Source: Clostridiales bacterium (GTDB lineage: Bacteria; Bacillota; Clostridia; Peptostreptococcales; Acidaminobacteraceae). Taken from it: DNA of 64,000 nt. The stretch lies in the NCBI GenBank assembly GCA_016342415.1, contig JAEIOD010000020.1, forward strand, positions 1-64,000, read 5' to 3'. Numbering within the stretch: position 1 is the stretch's first letter; every line of letters starts with the position of its first letter. The notes beneath the pieces were generated by a model that was given only the letters and a program-made list of their open reading frames with translations, did not search any database and was not told the DNA's origin. The position numbers and the translations under genes were made by a program. Positions 27,501-35,498 of this stretch are shown here, in pieces.

Positions 27501-29406
27501 AAGTGTACTCTGTGAAACCTTTGGTGCTTCTGATGTTCATATAGTTATAGGTAGTGATGTTATTTTAAACGCTTCTGCTTATAAAAAAGAAGTCAAAGAG
27601 TTTTCTATACATAATTTATCTCATGTTATCTTTGAACGACATGCTCAAGTATTTAGCAATATTGAAAAAACGAGATTAGAAGACAATGTTAAGTCTTTAA
27701 GAAAAGAAGTGGTACGATTGGTTTTACCACCTCAATTTGAACAAATATCATCAACACAAATAAGAAATTACATTGATCAGAACAGAGATATTTCTGATTT
27801 GATCGATCCACTGGCGCAAAAATATATTTATGCAAGAGGTTTGTATCAAAGAGAACCTCAGTTCAAAGAAATGATTACGACTAAATCTGTTAGAGTGGAA
27901 ATTGTAGATGGTATTACGAAGGAGTTAATCGACGAAATTGTAGAAACAACAAAAGAACCTTTTAAACCCAATCGAGATGTTTTGGAGAAATTGATTGAAA
28001 GAAGAAAACCGAGGGCAATTATATTAAGATCTATAAAAGACAACAATCGTATCATTGCATATTCAATTTTCCATTGGTTAAGAAGTTCGAGTGTGTATGA
28101 AGAGTTCGTTGATGAACACGTGGCAGAATATATCTTGAAAAACTCTGTTGGAAGAATTTTAATCATCGATGCAATGGTCGTCAGTAAAGAATACAGTTTT
28201 TCGGATCCGGAACAAATGATTTTAACTGAGACGATGGCGTTTTGTTTGGCGAAAGATTACAGTTACTCAGTAGTAGATGTCATTGAAGGATCTAGTATTT
28301 CTGATAAGTTCCATGAGTTATTGGACTTGCATGGATTCGCTTGCATAGAGGAAAAAAGTAATGGTGGTGCTATTTACGCTGTTGAAATGTCTTCGCCTTG
28401 TACCCTTAATTTAGATGGTAGAACTATTTTGAAAGAGCCTCTTAGAAGTAATACAAATGTACATGAAGCTATAACCCGTTGTCGAAAAAGACTACAAAAA
28501 TCGATTAGCAAGTTGTATCCTGGACATTTGGTTTTATCATTTGATAGAACGATGTTGTATGAAAATTTAATAAAGAAGATTGCTGATGAAAATGGTGTGC
28601 CGACAGTACCGACTCACCCAAGATCTTTAGGGGAATCGATGTGTGTACCGTTCGGTGCGGTGTTTAAACGTTGGATATTACCTAATACAGTGACAAAATC
28701 ACTTCATACAGAAAGATTCTTTAATCCTGATGTAGAAAGTTATGATATTCAAGCATATCCGTATTATTTGGATATTGAAAATCAAGTCAGTCGTATAAAA
28801 TCGTTTGATCGTCCTGTTATACTGGTTGATGATCTTTTGAATAAAGGATATCGTATTAAAGCGATTCAACCACTTTTAAAAGATGCAAATGTTGAAATCA
28901 AAAAAGTGCTGGTTGGTATAATGTCGGGTCGCGGGAAAGCGATTCTTGAAAATCAAAACATAAAAGTAGACTCAGCCTATTTTATCCCGAGATTGAAAGT
29001 CTGGTTTAATGAGAGTTTGATGTATCCTTTTTTAGGTGGTGATACACTTTGGAGAGGTGTCATTCCGACTCGAAATATTATTCCTTCGATTAATCAGATA
29101 TTACCTTATACATCACCAAACTATATTTCAGGTAGTTCTATGAAAGCAATTTATGATTTATCAGAAGTGTGTTTAGAAAATGCGATTGATATTTTGAAAG
29201 TTCTTGAAGAAGAATACCAATACTTACACGAAAATAGTCTGACCTTGTCTCATTTAGGTGAGGTACTGATATCGCCTAGATTTCCAGATAGAGGAGAGCG
29301 TATCAGCTATGATATGAGTCAAAAATCATCTGATTACCTTAAGAATGACTTGGAACAGTTAAGACGACTTAAAAAATATGTTTACAAGGATCTGACTGTA
29401 AACTAA
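24502..29406 (+). CDS. 1634-residue fusion: HD hydrolase, helical repeats, NMNAT-like, acetyltransferase-like and phosphoribosyltransferase-like domains
   Basis: A very large soluble protein without signal peptide or membrane helix. Visible parts: an N-terminal helical region (1-170); an HD domain (about 180-290) with H186, H191/H192, H220-D221, H262 and D283 in the right order; a long helical, HEAT/ARM-like stretch (about 420-900); a nucleotidyltransferase of the NadD type with FPGAFDPFSLSH (925-936) and ISSTQIR (1082-1088); an acetyltransferase-like region (about 1130-1320); and a phosphoribosyltransferase-like domain with VILVDDLLNKG (1439-1449). The N-terminal HxGH signature is altered to SLSH. 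The combination suggests nucleotide or NAD chemistry on a scaffold, but the reaction is unknown. First gene of a three-gene operon. Domain calls come from motifs only; the acetyltransferase call is the weakest. Confidence 0.85.
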   Translation: MYVKMIKVREEIHQMFVEFLLSKTENNLISKIEETLISDNFESEMMYLIEESHFKTQEIFQLFYECFKVITNNFKTFENMEEIEQYTYQYALGLSFEESVQVELTNIKDEIAVLSLSILRIFFKMQQEFDHESWVSKYALNILTDEEISQLEDDEYVRFTEFLDNEYVYEMMKMNQDLIGYSTLDHICGVHHLAVKIGRQLSHLNLPIDLGRVSGAAYGHDIGKYGCKPEESRKVAYYHYYYTAEWFTEREIVYIRNVAFNHSTWDLEIANLSLESLVLIYCDFRVKANEDRTSKYPMKYYSLDDAFEVILSKLDNVNQAKEKRYRRVYNRLKDFENFMIEKGVDLDPDSTNCIIDGHVSSRKHYSIMQGDEIVESAKYLSIVHNIGIMHRLRDENSLNAMLENARGLDNVDSLRSYQYIIEVYSEYLTQKQKLIALKFLYERLMLPAEDIRKQTARLIGLLISNFDEIERKELPKDARKKVIEIDSFKLFENYLSKYLFPNLRIIDKHKEWIRVSMANMIESLLSHSPKDKCQLYMNILINSFNRNVIKTELATYMLEAIRLLPYDKLEDEQITKVISYVNNVAYTDEDILRVQCYDVLCDLIPRLKPQLIRHIRTVHTLDDLQQISSAETFARYNLLKLTGFENEELESYRLQCISKVDGSSDVYLSNLKSATSWICKKLQIELLLRFVVNYRKEDSFYLSMHLCNLLKVSSHESVRNAAGKGLVELSEHLSKGQINDIVIELLRALEMENYQYTKYICEYLGILMTKLEVQEFLEIVDSFAEKIERANPQICTLVLLTVGEVVEHMTIEKIGEEHFEWMRDKLLGIILKGFVNYDTKVNRVAINVIGKHLFASKLLDNEIKATIFKKIIKKILSLMANTDESAELIYLNNAAGLNHIYNFISEYTFEEGHLELAEFKKIAFFPGAFDPFSLSHKEIAKSIRNLGFEVYLSVDEFSWSKRTQPNLIRRDIIKMSVADEFDLYVFPRDISINIANPDDLSVLCETFGASDVHIVIGSDVILNASAYKKEVKEFSIHNLSHVIFERHAQVFSNIEKTRLEDNVKSLRKEVVRLVLPPQFEQISSTQIRNYIDQNRDISDLIDPLAQKYIYARGLYQREPQFKEMITTKSVRVEIVDGITKELIDEIVETTKEPFKPNRDVLEKLIERRKPRAIILRSIKDNNRIIAYSIFHWLRSSSVYEEFVDEHVAEYILKNSVGRILIIDAMVVSKEYSFSDPEQMILTETMAFCLAKDYSYSVVDVIEGSSISDKFHELLDLHGFACIEEKSNGGAIYAVEMSSPCTLNLDGRTILKEPLRSNTNVHEAITRCRKRLQKSISKLYPGHLVLSFDRTMLYENLIKKIADENGVPTVPTHPRSLGESMCVPFGAVFKRWILPNTVTKSLHTERFFNPDVESYDIQAYPYYLDIENQVSRIKSFDRPVILVDDLLNKGYRIKAIQPLLKDANVEIKKVLVGIMSGRGKAILENQNIKVDSAYFIPRLKVWFNESLMYPFLGGDTLWRGVIPTRNIIPSINQILPYTSPNYISGSSMKAIYDLSEVCLENAIDILKVLEEEYQYLHENSLTLSHLGEVLISPRFPDRGERISYDMSQKSSDYLKNDLEQLRRLKKYVYKDLTVN

Positions 29407-29415
29407 TGGAGGCCT

Positions 29416-30600
29416 ATGAAATATTATATTAAGGATTCTAAAGAGATTATGTCAATGATCTCTTTAGATTCAACATACAGAGAAATTATCTCTTTAACTT
29501 TTGAGGATGAAGTTTATTATTTATATGAAGATGCATCTATTGAAGCTCTGGGTATTCATTTTATAGAAGATGAGCTGTTCTTGGAAGCACATAAAGAATC
29601 CTTAGAGGGTAAACTATCAAGCGAATTGAACGGCCCATATAAAGAACTTATCGAGAACAGAAAACTGATTGGAGTAAACTTAAAAAAGTTACCTTTTAAT
29701 CATGATAAACAAATAAAATCCAAATACCGAGTTCATGTATTAGGACTAGGTGATGTGGGTGGCATGATGTTGTCTGCACTTAGACTAATTGGAGGCAACA
29801 TTATTGAAGCCATCGGTATTTTTGATCTTGATGATAATCGAATCAAAAGATGGTGTTACGAACTCAATCAGATAATGACCATTGATAGAGGACCTTTTCC
29901 AGAAGTATATGGTCTTACAACGGAAAAATTATTTGATTGTGATGTATTCATATTTACAGCTTCTTCTAGAATACCAGAGGTTGGTTCTGGAGTTGCAGAC
30001 GTTAGAATGTATCAATTGGAAGCCAATACTAAGATTATTTCAATTTATGCAAAAAAAGCAAAAGAAGTAAATTTCAAAGGTCAATTTATTGTTGTATCTG
30101 ATCCAGTGGATTTACTTTGTAAAGCAGCGCTTGTTCACAGTGGTTTACGACCAGAGCAAATCAAAGGTTTTGGTTTGGGGGTTATGCAGGCTAGGGCAAA
30201 CTATTATGCCAATAAAAATGGTATGACTTATTACTATGAACAGGGAAGAGCATTTGGGCCCCATGGTAAACATTTGGTCATAGCTGACTCTATGATAGGC
30301 TACAGTGAAGAAAACTCTCTTAAACTTACAGAAATGACGGTTAAAGCGAACTTGGAAGTCCGTGCAGTTGGTTACAAACCTTTTATAGCGCCAGCGCTTT
30401 CATCGGCAGCAATGTCCATACTGGCTTACTTAGAAGGCAAATGGCACTATTCAACAGTTTACATTGATGGTGTTTACTTTGGATGTAAACATAGATGCAT
30501 AGGACTCGACCGTACTATAACAGAGCAATATACAATGAATTCTAAGTTGTTAAGCAGATTGGAATCTTCATATAAGGAGTTGAAGTCTTTTGAATTCTAA
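29416..30600 (+). CDS. Lactate/malate-dehydrogenase-like protein with N-terminal extension
   Basis: 394 residues. The first 105 or so residues match nothing I recognise. After that comes an NAD-binding Rossmann fold (VHVLGLGDVGGMM, about 110-122) and a 2-hydroxyacid dehydrogenase layout: VSDPVDLLCKAALVHSGL corresponds to the family's SNPVD block, and GPHGKH to the catalytic GEHG block. The position of the family's Asp168 appears to be replaced in GVMQARANY while the neighbouring Arg is kept, so it may not be a normal lactate dehydrogenase. It starts 9 bp after the 1634-residue gene and overlaps the next gene by 11 bp, so the three are tightly coupled. Confidence 0.75.
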   Translation: MKYYIKDSKEIMSMISLDSTYREIISLTFEDEVYYLYEDASIEALGIHFIEDELFLEAHKESLEGKLSSELNGPYKELIENRKLIGVNLKKLPFNHDKQIKSKYRVHVLGLGDVGGMMLSALRLIGGNIIEAIGIFDLDDNRIKRWCYELNQIMTIDRGPFPEVYGLTTEKLFDCDVFIFTASSRIPEVGSGVADVRMYQLEANTKIISIYAKKAKEVNFKGQFIVVSDPVDLLCKAALVHSGLRPEQIKGFGLGVMQARANYYANKNGMTYYYEQGRAFGPHGKHLVIADSMIGYSEENSLKLTEMTVKANLEVRAVGYKPFIAPALSSAAMSILAYLEGKWHYSTVYIDGVYFGCKHRCIGLDRTITEQYTMNSKLLSRLESSYKELKSFEF

Positions 30601-31624
30601 AGTATTGGTTATCAGAAAAACTTTTGAGAATCCTTTAGATCAAGTGGTTTTAAACATTTTGGGTGAAACACCATATGAAATCTATGAGGAAGGCGTATCT
30701 TGCAAAGATAGAAGGATACTCATCATTGCTGAATTGAATGATTTAGGATATGATATTGATTTGTTGAACTGGTTGACGAAATATCACAACAAAAGCTTTT
30801 TCGAAGGCTCTATTGGTGGTGTCATTGTCTGTAGCACTTCGGATTATTATACAAAATCAATGGCACAAGATCTCATCTTACATATGAATAGGATGGGACT
30901 TGGATTTGTTGGACATTCTGTTCTTGAGATTGTTAATAATTACAAGAACTTTGAAACATGGCAAAAGACAATGAAATGCAGTTTAGAAGAGATTGCAATC
31001 TGCCATGGTAAACAATTGGTGGAGAGGATTATAAATCACCAGTTTAAACCTCTAAAATCAATTTTAGCACTTCATTCAAGTTCTTATAAGACATCTAACA
31101 CACTTGGGCTTTGGCATTTGGTTAAAAGTCATATAGAGTTTTGTGAGGTCAATGAGATTCATATCGAGAATGGAACCGTTGTTGATTGTAAGGGATGTCC
31201 ATTTCAAACATGTATGCATTTCGGTAAACATCACAGTTGTTTCTATGGCGGTGTTATGGTTGAAGAGGTGTTGCCAGCAATAGAAGAAGCAGATATCATC
31301 GTATGGGTATGTCCAAATTACAATGATTCTGTCTCTGCCAATATGCTTGCGGTGATTAATCGTTTAACGGTACTGTATAGACAAATCTCATTTCATGATA
31401 AAGTCTGTTTTACAGTTGTCGTTTCGGGGAATTCTGGTTCGGATTCTGTCACAAAGCAATTGATTGGTGCTTTAAATATTAATAAAGGTTTTCAATTACC
31501 GCCGTATTTCTCAATAATGGCAACTGCGAACGATCCTTTGAAAGTATTGGAATTGCCACATATTGAAGAAAAAGCAACCTTTATGGCAAAAAACATATAT
31601 AAGTTTTGTCAAAACGCAAATTAG
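30590..31624 (+). CDS. NADPH-dependent FMN-reductase/flavodoxin-fold protein
   Basis: 344 residues. Residues 1-155 are an unassigned N-terminal domain. From about 160, KSILALHSSSYKTSNT resembles the phosphate-binding loop of NAD(P)H-dependent FMN reductases, followed by the cysteine segment CKGCPFQTCMHFGKHHSC (about 201-218) and ADIIVWVCPNYNDSVSANM, typical of iron-sulfur flavoprotein relatives. It probably binds FMN and moves electrons; the substrate is unknown. It overlaps the preceding gene by 11 bp and is the last gene of the operon. No terminator is evident before the next promoter, only 5 bp after the stop. Confidence 0.8.
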   Translation: MNSKVLVIRKTFENPLDQVVLNILGETPYEIYEEGVSCKDRRILIIAELNDLGYDIDLLNWLTKYHNKSFFEGSIGGVIVCSTSDYYTKSMAQDLILHMNRMGLGFVGHSVLEIVNNYKNFETWQKTMKCSLEEIAICHGKQLVERIINHQFKPLKSILALHSSSYKTSNTLGLWHLVKSHIEFCEVNEIHIENGTVVDCKGCPFQTCMHFGKHHSCFYGGVMVEEVLPAIEEADIIVWVCPNYNDSVSANMLAVINRLTVLYRQISFHDKVCFTVVVSGNSGSDSVTKQLIGALNINKGFQLPPYFSIMATANDPLKVLELPHIEEKATFMAKNIYKFCQNAN

Positions 31625-31628
31625 TTGT

Positions 31629-31656
31629 TTGAATTTTCTGATAATTGTGTTATAAT
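31629..31656 (+). promoter_or_regulatory. Promoter of the tandem-repeat transcript
   Basis: TTGAAT (31629-31634), 16 bp, perfect TATAAT (31651-31656). Start expected near 31663. Confidence 0.7.
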
Positions 31657-31680
31657 AAATTATCTTATATAAGAACTAAA

Positions 31681-31850
31681 GGATGTTGCTATCTATTTAA
31701 GGAGATGATTCCACCAGACAGTTAGAGAATTACTTAAGGATGTAAGAAACTATTTAGGAAGGAGATGATTCCGCCAGAGTAGTTAGAGATTACTTAAGGA
31801 CGTTACTTAACGATTAAGGAGATGATTCCACCATACTAGTAATTGAAATT
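31681..31850 (+). repeat. Three imperfect tandem repeats, 57-60 bp
   Basis: Units begin GGATGTT (31681), GGATGTA (31738) and GGACGTT (31798). Unit 1 and 2 end in TTAGAGA(A)TTACTTAA. The central 12-mer GGAGATGATTCC is invariant, while the first 15 or so bases and the end of unit 3 diverge. Confidence 0.85.
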
Positions 31851-31869
31851 GAATATGTATTAGAAACAT

Positions 31870-31912
31870 AAGCCGTGGTAGTAGTTACAAAAACTGTTAT
31901 TATGGCTTTTTC
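31870..31912 (+). terminator. Terminator of the tandem-repeat transcript
   Basis: A 17-bp stem (31870-31886 with 31892-31908) around ACAAA, closed by AAGCC/GGCTT and followed by TTTC. Several pairs are G-U on the plus-strand RNA, so only the plus-strand transcript folds well; this fixes the direction of the unit. Confidence 0.8.
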
Positions 31913-31914
31913 TA

Positions 31915-31944
31915 CGTAAAAAAATAAGCGATAAACGCTTATTT
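31915..31944 (-). terminator. Terminator overlapping the stop of the pseudokinase-like gene
   Basis: AAATAAGCG pairs with CGCTTATTT around five bases; on the minus strand seven T in a row follow. The stop codon (31939-31941) is in the stem. Confidence 0.85.
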
Positions 31945-33978
31945 GAATGTTCTAATAGATAATTCATCAAACCATACAATTGTATCTTCAGCTTCTAACT
32001 TGATGACCAATTTATCTGTGGGGGATGTTGTACTCATTTGAATAGATAAAGTACTCCAGTCAAGAACTGTCCCTTTATTTGAAATGACTTCTTTATTGAA
32101 GATATTGTTTCCTTTGTAATAACCAACGATTTGTATTTTGATTGGTTTGGCTTCATTTGACATAAGCATAAATGAGACAGTGGCACCTTGACTTATTTCG
32201 ATTGGATCAAAATATAAAGATGCAGTGCCATCATTTTTATTTAAGTCGATTCTGTATGATTTAGTGCCTTTGTTTAAAGTATACGTATCTTCAACCACAT
32301 TGACAGTTGAACTCATATTGTATTGATTTAGAATTTCCTCAGAGTCATTTGTATAACTGTTAGACTTAAAAGCCTGATCAGAAGCTAATTCGTTTTGAGT
32401 TTGAATCTGGTTTTCCAAAGCTTTGCTCTCGGAAGTTTGATATTCCTTATCTTGTACCACAGGATCACTTGACAAGCCTTTTGAGTCCGTAACTGTTAAT
32501 TTTATGTTATATACACCTGGAGAAAGACCTTTAACCTCATAATCTGCATTATTCTTACCAGGCGTACTGGTTATGAATTTGCCGTCTTTACTGAGCTCCC
32601 AGAAACTTTCGGCAATAATCTCGTCATTATAAGCTATGCTTAAATTTGTACAATGCAAGGTGTTGCCAGTAATTTCGACTTGAAAATCAGCAACAGGTGG
32701 TAGATGTTCCCCTGGATCTTTTGCAAATAATTTTGGTAGCCATAAAAAACTTAATATAACCACTATTAATGCTGCAAATATAGAGGCTGGAATTAAAAAA
32801 TTAAAAGCTCTCTTTTCTTCTTCAACCTCTTCATCATCCTCTTCGTGATGCGTTTGAAAAGCGGGATCCTTAAAATGATTTGGTAAACCATAAACAGGTT
32901 CTTCTTCATCAAAATTTTCATTGTCTTTTAAACTAGTAGTTTCAGTAGTTACATTTTCATGCTTATCAGGAACTACTTTATTAACTTTTCTGACCGGCTC
33001 ATTTCTTACAAGGACTTCTTCAAGAGACGAAACACCGTCAACAAGCTTGGATAAGTCAATGTTTTCTTCTATGGGGCCATCTGACCAATCGATTGGTGGT
33101 CTTGGTTCGTATATTTCCTCAATCACATCATCAGGGATATCTGGTGTTTGATCAGGTAAATCCTGAATAGGTTCTGGCGTATTGTTGCCCGTTAAGAATG
33201 CACGTTCTTCATCGGTCACTTCATTGTTGATTTCTTTAGTTCTGGCATCATATTCATTGACTTCAACAAACTCCATAAAAATGTTGTTTGGATGTGCATT
33301 ACCTACTAAAGTCTGATTCTTAGAACCTTGCTTTTTAAAATAAATAGCCTTAAAATCAGAGAACAAATCATCAAAACACTGATAATCTTTTTCTCTTCTA
33401 ATCAAAGATTCTGTAAAAGCATGTATATTATCATATGTGTCAGATGTTTTTAGTTCATTGTAATTTGTAATCAGTATACGTTGCATGACCTGACCAATAT
33501 TCTTAGCTACCATTGTAAAAGGAATATTGTCGTTAAGTTTTCTATCTAAGTTAATTTGCTCTTTTAAATATAGTTGATGATCTTTAAATACGATTTGATT
33601 TGAAGCAATTAAAATGTTAAGCAAATAATGCTCAAAACCTATATAAGCTGTTGCCTGATGTAAATAATCGTATAAATAATCAATTCTCTCTTGCTCAGTA
33701 ACTGAAGCAAAGTTTAAGTGAAGACTGATATTATCGCCTTCTATATATTTTGAAACAAGTATGATCTCATCTTGGAGTATTTCAATATGTAATTTATTTT
33801 GTAGTGTGTTGTCTAGAAAATCCTTAAAAGCCGTGTTAAATTGATCATTCATTTTAAACTTTTGAATGACAACACGATGTTGAGGTTGATCTTTATAACA
33901 CCCCTTATAGATTGTTTGAAATTTATTCTCTTCGAGTAGGTCTTTTTCATCAAATAATTGATTATAAGATTGGTTCAT
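31939..33978 (-). CDS. Membrane protein with kinase-like N-domain and PKD-like extracellular region
   Basis: 679 residues. Residues 1-235 weakly resemble the protein-kinase fold (YKGCYKD...VVIQKF, LVSKYIEGDNI) but lack the glycine loop and the HRD and DFG motifs, so this would be a pseudokinase. A low-complexity acidic linker follows (about 240-390), then one membrane helix (about 397-418). Outside are a PKD/Ig-like domain (about 428-510, with GVYNIKLTVTDSKG) and a C-terminal beta-rich, carbohydrate-binding-like domain (about 545-679). The topology suggests cytoplasmic pseudokinase and outside ligand binding. The function is unknown and the fold calls are tentative. GGGAGG site before the ATG. 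Confidence 0.7.
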   Translation of the reverse strand: MNQSYNQLFDEKDLLEENKFQTIYKGCYKDQPQHRVVIQKFKMNDQFNTAFKDFLDNTLQNKLHIEILQDEIILVSKYIEGDNISLHLNFASVTEQERIDYLYDYLHQATAYIGFEHYLLNILIASNQIVFKDHQLYLKEQINLDRKLNDNIPFTMVAKNIGQVMQRILITNYNELKTSDTYDNIHAFTESLIRREKDYQCFDDLFSDFKAIYFKKQGSKNQTLVGNAHPNNIFMEFVEVNEYDARTKEINNEVTDEERAFLTGNNTPEPIQDLPDQTPDIPDDVIEEIYEPRPPIDWSDGPIEENIDLSKLVDGVSSLEEVLVRNEPVRKVNKVVPDKHENVTTETTSLKDNENFDEEEPVYGLPNHFKDPAFQTHHEEDDEEVEEEKRAFNFLIPASIFAALIVVILSFLWLPKLFAKDPGEHLPPVADFQVEITGNTLHCTNLSIAYNDEIIAESFWELSKDGKFITSTPGKNNADYEVKGLSPGVYNIKLTVTDSKGLSSDPVVQDKEYQTSESKALENQIQTQNELASDQAFKSNSYTNDSEEILNQYNMSSTVNVVEDTYTLNKGTKSYRIDLNKNDGTASLYFDPIEISQGATVSFMLMSNEAKPIKIQIVGYYKGNNIFNKEVISNKGTVLDWSTLSIQMSTTSPTDKLVIKLEAEDTIVWFDELSIRTFK

Positions 33979-34310
33979 TGATAACCTCCCACTGATTAAT
34001 ATATATGTAATAGTTTAATTTAATTTCCATTTTTGACGAACGTGTGTTTTTTTGCTTATACATGATGTTGTACCGTTTATTTGTAAATCCACTATATATA
34101 TGTAAAAAACTACACTTTCACAAAATAATTATACTATAAAAAGTGGTAATTAAGAATAGAGAAAGACGAAAAAAATGCCAAATATCAAAGAAATAGTTCG
34201 TTTTTATGTGATTAAATGAAGGACTTGTTACAAAGCGGTCTATTTACTACCTTTTTTCATTGGATACTGTTAAAATATAACTAGAATATTTAGAATGTAG
34301 AGGTGTAAAA
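33979..34310 (+). promoter_or_regulatory. Divergent intergenic region
   Basis: A 332-bp AT-rich gap between the divergent pseudokinase-like and nuclease genes. On the plus strand TTGGAT (34260-34265), 16 bp, TAGAAT (34282-34287) is a possible promoter for the nuclease gene. No convincing small gene, riboswitch or inverted repeat was seen. Confidence 0.4.
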
Positions 34311-35498
34311 ATGATTAGATTATTACATATTAGTGACGTACACATTAATAAGAGTTTTGCAACAAAAGATGAAGTTCTTAGACATCGTATGCAACGTGCG
34401 GTGATTAGGTCATTTCAGAATGCAATAACATATTGCATTTCTAATGATTTGGATGCTTTAATGATTGCTGGTGATTTATTTGATTCACAGCAGGTGTCTC
34501 TAAAAGATGGCGAACTCGTCAAAGATGCTTTTGAACAGTTGAAAAAACACGATATCAAAGTGTTTTATGCTTCTGGCAATCATGATTTTACTCACTATGA
34601 TTCGAAAATCCGACATTTAGATTATCCTAGTAATGTTAAAACTTTCTTTGGTGATGATGTTAAAACATACGAATTACACGATAGAATCACTCATGACATA
34701 TATAAAGTGGTAGGGTGTGGACATGTGATGCAACATGAATCCAGACCATTAATAGAGAATTTTCCTGTTGGAAAACATATAGGATTGGCTCATTCAATGG
34801 TAGCTTCTCCAATTACAAAAGGTGATGAAGGGGATTATCTACCGAGTACAATTGATACCTTGACTTCGAAGGGATACTTGTACTTTGCTTTGGGTCATAT
34901 TCACCAAAATGGACCAATAGATAAACATGAAACCATATATTACGCTGGTGCTTTACAGGGCTTAAATAGCAACGAAACGGGTGTGAAAGGTGGCAATTTA
35001 GTCACGATAAACGATGGACAAGTCGATGTTAAGTTTGTTGCACTCGCAGTGATGTCTTTTGAGAAAATGGATATTGATATTACTGGATTGGATACTATGG
35101 ATGCTTTATTTGAGTCGACAAAAGTAGAGTTGGGTGAGTATTTAAAAGACTTGGAGCAAAACAAATTAAGTATTGAGATCAAGTTTACAGGGAGGTCTAA
35201 ATTATATAAAACACTAAAAAACTCTCATGAAATCAGTGATCTTAGATTACTTATTTTAGATTACTTCAGTGTGTTTGATATTAAAATAAAATCCGATGTT
35301 AAAACTGTATACGATGCTGAGTCTTATAAAAATAAGCGAAGTGTTTTAGGAGAGGTATTAAAAGCAGTGGATGATATCAGTATAAATGGTTTGCCGAAGT
35401 TAAATTATTTGAGTACAGAACCTTCGTCAAGTGTGATGACAGAAGGCATGGAGGATCAAATTATGACTTATTTCTTGGAGGGATATGATGAAGATTAA
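34311..35498 (+). CDS. Metallophosphatase DNA repair exonuclease (SbcD/YhaO type)
   Basis: 395 residues. Mre11-family metal motifs are in order: LLHISDVHIN, IAGDLFDSQ, ASGNHDF, and ALGHIHQNG preceded by GLAHSM. The C-terminal part (about 270-395) is the capping/partner domain. It is paired with the SMC-like ATPase downstream (14-bp overlap), as YhaO/YhaN in Bacillus and SbcCD elsewhere. It probably processes DNA ends or hairpins. RBS AGAGGTG before the ATG. Confidence 0.9.
   Translation: MIRLLHISDVHINKSFATKDEVLRHRMQRAVIRSFQNAITYCISNDLDALMIAGDLFDSQQVSLKDGELVKDAFEQLKKHDIKVFYASGNHDFTHYDSKIRHLDYPSNVKTFFGDDVKTYELHDRITHDIYKVVGCGHVMQHESRPLIENFPVGKHIGLAHSMVASPITKGDEGDYLPSTIDTLTSKGYLYFALGHIHQNGPIDKHETIYYAGALQGLNSNETGVKGGNLVTINDGQVDVKFVALAVMSFEKMDIDITGLDTMDALFESTKVELGEYLKDLEQNKLSIEIKFTGRSKLYKTLKNSHEISDLRLLILDYFSVFDIKIKSDVKTVYDAESYKNKRSVLGEVLKAVDDISINGLPKLNYLSTEPSSSVMTEGMEDQIMTYFLEGYDED

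Larger units (their letters stand above)
31663..31912 (+). ncRNA. Candidate small RNA with three tandem repeats
   Basis: A self-contained unit of about 250 nt: promoter, three repeats of 57-60 bp and a terminator. Each repeat contains AAGGAGATGATTCC (GGAGATG at 31701, 31761 and 31818) followed by C-C-A/G-C-C-A. AGGA occurs seven times in the unit, a pattern seen in CsrA-titrating RNAs, and AAGGAG-A-TGAT is close to the complement of the 16S rRNA 3' end. Each repeat also holds a tiny frame, ATG ATT CCN CCA then 1-2 codons and TAG. I know no Rfam family that fits. It lies between the 30590-31624 gene and a convergent gene. Confidence 0.6.

Noticed and set aside
31681..31850. CRISPR array
   Set aside because: The repeat unit is imperfect along its whole length, there are no constant repeats with unrelated spacers, and there are no cas genes.
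32921..33151. 76-codon frame antisense to the pseudokinase-like gene
   Set aside because: It lies opposite the low-complexity linker and has no ribosome binding site.
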